Origin: Bacteroidota bacterium
GTDB lineage: Bacteria; Bacteroidota; Ignavibacteria; UBA10030; SZUA-254
NCBI GenBank assembly: GCA_004322375.1
Contig: SCUC01000691.1
Coordinates: 1-9,509, forward strand
Length of the DNA: 9,509 nt
Direction of reading: 5' to 3'
This document shows, piece after piece, positions 6,690-9,509 of this stretch. Both the position numbers and the translations under genes were made by a program. Under the pieces are notes generated by a model, which was given only the letters and a program-made list of their open reading frames with translations, had not been told where the DNA came from and did no database searches. Position 1 is the first letter of the stretch. The number at the start of each line of letters is the position of its first letter.

Positions 6690-7964
6690 TTAGAACGCGT
6701 CCATTCCGGGAAAAATCGCAGTTGTACCCAGCTCCTCTTCAATCCGAAGAAGCTGATTATACTTGGCAACCCGGTCGGTGCGGCTCGCAGAGCCGGTTTT
6801 AATCTGTCCCGCGTTCGTTGCTACAGCAATATCCGCAATGGTCGTGTCTTCCGTCTCACCTGAGCGGTGGCTGATAACGGTCGTATAACCATTTCGCTTT
6901 GCAAGCTCAATGCAGTCAAGCGTTTCCGTGAGCGTTCCTATTTGGTTGACTTTAATGAGAATAGAATTCGCGACACCCTGCACAATTCCTTTGGCAAGAA
7001 TTTCCGTATTGGTAACAAAGACGTCATCACCGACAAGCTGGGTTTTATCTCCAATCGCTTCCGTCAGCATTGCCCACCCCTTCCAATCGTTTTCCGCCAT
7101 CCCGTCTTCAATCGAGATAATGGGATAATTCTTCACCCATTGTTCATAAAACTTCACCATCTGCTCAGGGGTTTTTGTTTTCTTGTCCGATTTGTAAAAC
7201 AGGTATTTTCCGTTTTGCCACATCTCGCTCGAAGCGGGATCAAGAGCAAGATAAATATCCTTTCCCGGCTTGTAGCTGGCTTTCTGGATTGCTTCAAGAA
7301 TCACTTCCAGCGCTTCCTCATTTGATTTTAGGCTGGGGGCGAAGCCGCCTTCATCGCCTACAGCAGTGTTGTACCCTTTTTTCTTCAAGACAGATTTGAG
7401 AGAGTGAAACACTTCCGTTCCCATCCGCAGGGCTTCGGCAAAGCTTTTTGCTCCGGTGGGGACAATCATGAACTCCTGCAGGTCAACGTTATTATCCGCG
7501 TGCTTGCCGCCATTTAAAATATTCATCATCGGCACAGGAAGCACTTTCGAATTCACGCCGCCGAGATAACGGTATAAGGGAAGCTGTAACGCTTCCGCTG
7601 CCGCTTTTGCCGCCGCAAGGGATACGCCGAGAATCGCATTTGCACCGAGCTTTGCTTTCGTATCCGTGCCGTCAAGCGTGCACATCATCATGTCAATGCC
7701 GACCTGATCAGTGGCATCAAAGCCGATGATTTTCTCAGCGATAACATCGTTGACATTCTTCACTGCTTTTTGAACGCCTTTGCCGTTATAACGTTTCTTG
7801 TCGCCGTCGCGAAGCTCGAGCGCTTCACGCTCTCCGGTGGATGCTCCGCTTGGCACCGCAGCGCGCCCGGTAATGCCCGATTCTAATAATACTTCAACTT
7901 CAATGGTAGGATTGCCGCGTGAATCTAATATCTCGCGACTGTAAACATCAATAATAGTAGTCAT
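6690..7964 (-). CDS. eno: Enolase (phosphopyruvate hydratase)
   Basis: Enolase converts 2-phosphoglycerate to phosphoenolpyruvate in glycolysis and the reverse in gluconeogenesis, in the cytoplasm as a magnesium-dependent dimer or octamer. The protein has 424 residues, close to the usual 420-435. It opens with IIDVYSREILDSRGNPTIEV and carries the mobile loop PSGASTGEREALELRD (38-53), H155 in GGKHADNN, E205 in VGDEGGFAP, metal ligands D242, E286 and D313, the catalytic base K338 in ILIKVNQIGT, the signature SHRSGETEDT (365-374) and K389 in QIKTGSASR. Nothing essential is missing. The ATG at 7964 is chosen because GGAG (7973-7970) is five bases upstream and the family starts here; an in-frame TTG at 7991 is rejected. 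A candidate promoter lies at 8006-8035, and the porin gene starts seven bases after the stop. Confidence 0.98.
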   Translation of the reverse strand: MTTIIDVYSREILDSRGNPTIEVEVLLESGITGRAAVPSGASTGEREALELRDGDKKRYNGKGVQKAVKNVNDVIAEKIIGFDATDQVGIDMMMCTLDGTDTKAKLGANAILGVSLAAAKAAAEALQLPLYRYLGGVNSKVLPVPMMNILNGGKHADNNVDLQEFMIVPTGAKSFAEALRMGTEVFHSLKSVLKKKGYNTAVGDEGGFAPSLKSNEEALEVILEAIQKASYKPGKDIYLALDPASSEMWQNGKYLFYKSDKKTKTPEQMVKFYEQWVKNYPIISIEDGMAENDWKGWAMLTEAIGDKTQLVGDDVFVTNTEILAKGIVQGVANSILIKVNQIGTLTETLDCIELAKRNGYTTVISHRSGETEDTTIADIAVATNAGQIKTGSASRTDRVAKYNQLLRIEEELGTTAIFPGMDAF

Positions 7965-8005
7965 TGTTTCTCCAGAGGAAATAGTGTTCAATAGTTAAAT
8001 GGCTA

Positions 8006-8035
8006 ATAATATCGGGAAAAAACGTCTCTTTACAA
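8006..8035 (-). promoter_or_regulatory. Candidate sigma70-like promoter for enolase
   Basis: On the minus strand TTGTAA (8035-8030) and TATTAT (8011-8006) are separated by 18 bases. Transcription would begin near 8000 and leave a short leader of about 36 bases. The -35 box lies within the perfect inverted repeat CTCTTTGTAAAGAG, which may be coincidence, an operator, or the stem of a weak terminator. Confidence 0.35.
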
Positions 8036-8039
8036 AGAG
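8017..8039 (-). terminator. Weak terminator-like hairpin with T-run, overlapping the enolase promoter
   Basis: CTCTTT and AAAGAG (8039-8026) are exact complements separated by two bases, so the realistic stem is five pairs with a 4-base loop. On the minus strand ACG and then six T (8022-8017) follow. The T-run and direction fit termination of glycosyltransferase transcription, but the stem is AT-rich and short. Confidence 0.3.
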
Positions 8040-8098
8040 TTTCAAGTTTCATGTCTCACGTTTCAGGTGTGAGGAATTGTCTCGAGTTTCAAGATTGA
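8038..8098. repeat. Degenerate 7-base tandem repeats (GTTTCA type)
   Basis: Adjacent heptads on the plus strand read AGTTTCA, AGTTTCA, TGTCTCA and CGTTTCA (8038-8065). A second group reads TGTCTCG, AGTTTCA and AGATTGA (8078-8098). The units share GTTTCA with single changes, so this is a decayed short tandem array. The reverse form appears 50 bases further right. Confidence 0.5.
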
Positions 8099-8114
8099 GG
8101 CGTATAGCCCTTAG

Positions 8115-8194
8115 GATTTCAGGTCTTAGCTAGCGGTGTGTGTGCCTACCTGAAGCATGAAACCCTTCGGGCTGTAAGCTTGAACCCTGAAATC
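8115..8194. repeat. Inverted repeats linking the two heptad arrays
   Basis: GATTTCAGG (8115-8123) is exactly complementary to CCTGAAATC (8186-8194), and TTCAGGT (8118-8124) to ACCTGAA (8148-8154); the two pairings exclude each other. The right part contains heptads in the opposite orientation: TGAAGCA, TGAAACC (8151-8164) and TGAACCC, TGAAATC (8181-8194). AGCCC (8106-8110) can also pair with GGGCT (8169-8173). Confidence 0.5.
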
Positions 8195-8213
8195 TTTTCC
8201 AACCATAAAACTG

Positions 8214-9269
8214 TCAACCGTCAACTAAAAGACGTTTTTTCACTTCCAAGAATACTTCATCAACAGAAAGCTTTTTCATACATTTCATATACTCATCACC
8301 GGGAAGATTGCAAAAATCTAAGTGACAGGGATGGCAAGGAACATTTTTTCTCAACGCAAGATGAGGAGGTGAATAGGGAAACCAAATATTTTCCTCGCCC
8401 GGTCCGAAAATACCGATGGTTGTTGTTCCAGTCGCAACGGCGATGTGCATTGTGCCGTTATCGTTTGTAATATAGAGTGAAAGCTGGGATAGCGCCGCCG
8501 CAAGCTGCCGCAATTGCATAACGGGAAGCACGGAAACATTCGCAAGCGAGAGCTTCGCTACTTCCTCAGCAAGCGTTTTATCTTTCGGACCCTGAAATAG
8601 AACAACGCGGGCATTGAGATGCTTTGTAAGAAGAAACGCAAGTCCCGCAAAACGCTCCCTGAGCCAAATTTTAGCGGGCCACGTTGCCCCCGGATTGATG
8701 CCGATGATGGGCTGTTGTGCGTATGATTGCGGAGCGCATGATTCATCCGACTCAAATTGCCATTGGAGAAATCGTTTCGCTTCTCGCTTTTCAATATCGG
8801 TAAGAAAAATTTCAGTGTTAAACTGCGTCGGCTCAACCCCTAGCGGCTTGACGTATTGATAATGAAATTGTATCGCGCTCTTTGGCTTGCCGTCATCTTC
8901 TATTTGATGAGTATAGAGATTTCCTCTTCCCTCCGATTTTTTTCCAATACGAATTGGCGCGCCGCTTGCATACATTAACAATGCAGTGCGGGGATTAGAA
9001 AACAAATCAACCACAGCATCGAATTTTCTCTTCCGTAATTGAAATATTACGCGGGGCGACTCAAACAAAGAGGGTTTTGAAAAATCGTACGGAATGATTT
9101 CATTCAAACAGGGATTTCCTTCAAGCAGCGAAACTGCCTCTTTATCCCCTAGGTACGCGATATACGCCTCAGGGAATTGTTCGCGCACTGCACGAATAAC
9201 CGGCGTGGTCAGCACAACATCGCCGATGAATTTCATTCTGGATAACAGAATACGTTTGATGGATTGCAT
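8214..9269 (-). CDS. Glycosyltransferase family 9 (ADP-heptose:LPS heptosyltransferase-like)
   Basis: Family-9 enzymes transfer heptose from ADP-heptose onto the LPS inner core at the cytoplasmic face of the inner membrane; relatives outside the Enterobacteria may use other sugars. The 351-residue length is typical. The N-terminal fold starts with IKRILLSRMKFIGDVVLTTP (4-23), containing the GD loop near the acceptor site, then FPEAYIAYLG. The donor-binding half begins at IIGINPGATWPAKIWLRERF (188-207) and contains ITNDNGTMHIAVATGT (267-282), where most relatives have SDTGPMH, then IGIFGP (285-290). The C-terminus has four cysteines (C312, C315, C320, C330) in a CHPC...CN...CM arrangement also seen in many heptosyltransferase-like proteins. 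The ATG at 9269 has no visible Shine-Dalgarno, but the family start fits. It stands alone, with spacers on both sides; the exact sugar and acceptor cannot be read from sequence. Confidence 0.88.
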   Translation of the reverse strand: MQSIKRILLSRMKFIGDVVLTTPVIRAVREQFPEAYIAYLGDKEAVSLLEGNPCLNEIIPYDFSKPSLFESPRVIFQLRKRKFDAVVDLFSNPRTALLMYASGAPIRIGKKSEGRGNLYTHQIEDDGKPKSAIQFHYQYVKPLGVEPTQFNTEIFLTDIEKREAKRFLQWQFESDESCAPQSYAQQPIIGINPGATWPAKIWLRERFAGLAFLLTKHLNARVVLFQGPKDKTLAEEVAKLSLANVSVLPVMQLRQLAAALSQLSLYITNDNGTMHIAVATGTTTIGIFGPGEENIWFPYSPPHLALRKNVPCHPCHLDFCNLPGDEYMKCMKKLSVDEVFLEVKKRLLVDG

Positions 9270-9509
9270 AGGAGAAAGAATATCGGGGTTTTATCGGGAA
9301 GGGACAAGTTTTCAAAATGTCATTTGGCATTAGGATGCCTCGGATGGGTGTCATTCCCGTGGGATTTTAACGGGAATCATTCTTCGTGGTTGGTAAGATT
9401 CCCAATAGAAGCGTTAAGAAATAACAGCAAAGCAATGTTAATTATTTTGCCTTTTGTGTTTAAAATCCTATATTTTTAAAGGGCTATGTTAAGTTAAGCA
9501 ATAGAAAGA
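9270..9509. other. Gene-free stretch upstream of the glycosyltransferase
   Basis: No gene is seen in these 240 bases up to the window edge. The far half is AT-rich and could hold a promoter for the glycosyltransferase, but I find no well-spaced pair of boxes. Two small perfect inverted repeats lie in the near half: GGCAT/ATGCC (9326-9339) and ATTCCCGT/ACGGGAAT (9353-9377). Neither is followed by a T-run in either direction. Confidence 0.6.
9353..9377. repeat. Perfect 8-bp inverted repeat upstream of the glycosyltransferase
   Basis: ATTCCCGT and ACGGGAAT are exact complements with a 9-base loop, about 85 bases before the glycosyltransferase start. It may be an operator, a leader hairpin or the end of an upstream transcription unit; the sequence does not decide. 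Confidence 0.4.

Larger units (their letters stand above)
7965..8213. other. Spacer between the glycosyltransferase and enolase genes
   Basis: This 249-base spacer has no gene. The half near enolase carries a candidate promoter and the Shine-Dalgarno GGAG (7973-7970). The rest is filled by degenerate 7-base repeats that read GTTTCA on one side (8038-8098) and TGAA on the other (8151-8194), with several small perfect inverted repeats between them. Plus-strand frames through here are short and run antisense into the glycosyltransferase gene. Confidence 0.7.

Noticed and set aside
6683..6769. Earlier TTG start for the porin at 6769
   Set aside because: It would add 29 residues encoded inside enolase, spoil the signal peptide, and has no Shine-Dalgarno.
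8038..8194. CRISPR array
   Set aside because: The repeat unit is about seven bases, degenerate and without spacers of constant length, and no cas gene is present.
8138..8470. Plus-strand frame of 110 codons over the 3' end of the glycosyltransferase
   Set aside because: It starts inside the repeat-filled spacer and is antisense to conserved C-terminal motifs of the glycosyltransferase.

Overview
The window reads as chromosomal DNA from a Gram-negative bacterium. An outer-membrane porin of the phosphate-selective OprP/OprO type and a family-9 (heptosyltransferase-like) glycosyltransferase both imply an outer membrane. Protein style, moderate GC and AT-rich spacers would suit the Bacteroidota/Ignavibacteria/Chlorobi (FCB) group, but that placement is an impression, not a result. 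Every gene I can support lies on the minus strand, so the window is read from its right end to its left end. I see no insertion sequence, CRISPR array, tRNA or rRNA.

Right part (9509 to 5603): a 240-base gene-free stretch with short inverted repeats precedes a family-9 glycosyltransferase (9269-8214). A 249-base spacer follows; it is full of degenerate 7-base repeats in two opposite orientations and also holds a candidate promoter for enolase. Then comes enolase (7964-6690) with all catalytic residues. Seven bases later an OprP/OprO-type porin starts (6682-5603). A perfect 10-bp GC-rich hairpin, resembling an intrinsic terminator, lies inside the signal-peptide codons of that porin.

Middle (5554 to 4109): modA (molybdate-binding lipoprotein) and modB (permease) are three bases apart and directly follow the porin. 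No modC ATPase gene follows. Porin, binding protein and permease together could form an oxyanion path from outside the cell to the cytoplasm, with the ATPase supplied from elsewhere.

Left part (4108 to 1): a 281-base spacer holds a good sigma70-like promoter and a leader in which two stem-loops compete for the same bases. It leads into a tightly overlapping set: a 767-residue phosphohexomutase (3827-1524), an unusual HAD-family phosphatase-like protein (1531-431, 8-base overlap) and a membrane protein starting at a GTG (444, 14-base overlap) that runs off the left edge. The HAD/membrane-protein pair is the least familiar part of the window and the best candidate for something undescribed. Enolase and the phosphohexomutase are central carbon enzymes; glycosyltransferase and phosphohexomutase could both serve cell-surface sugar synthesis.
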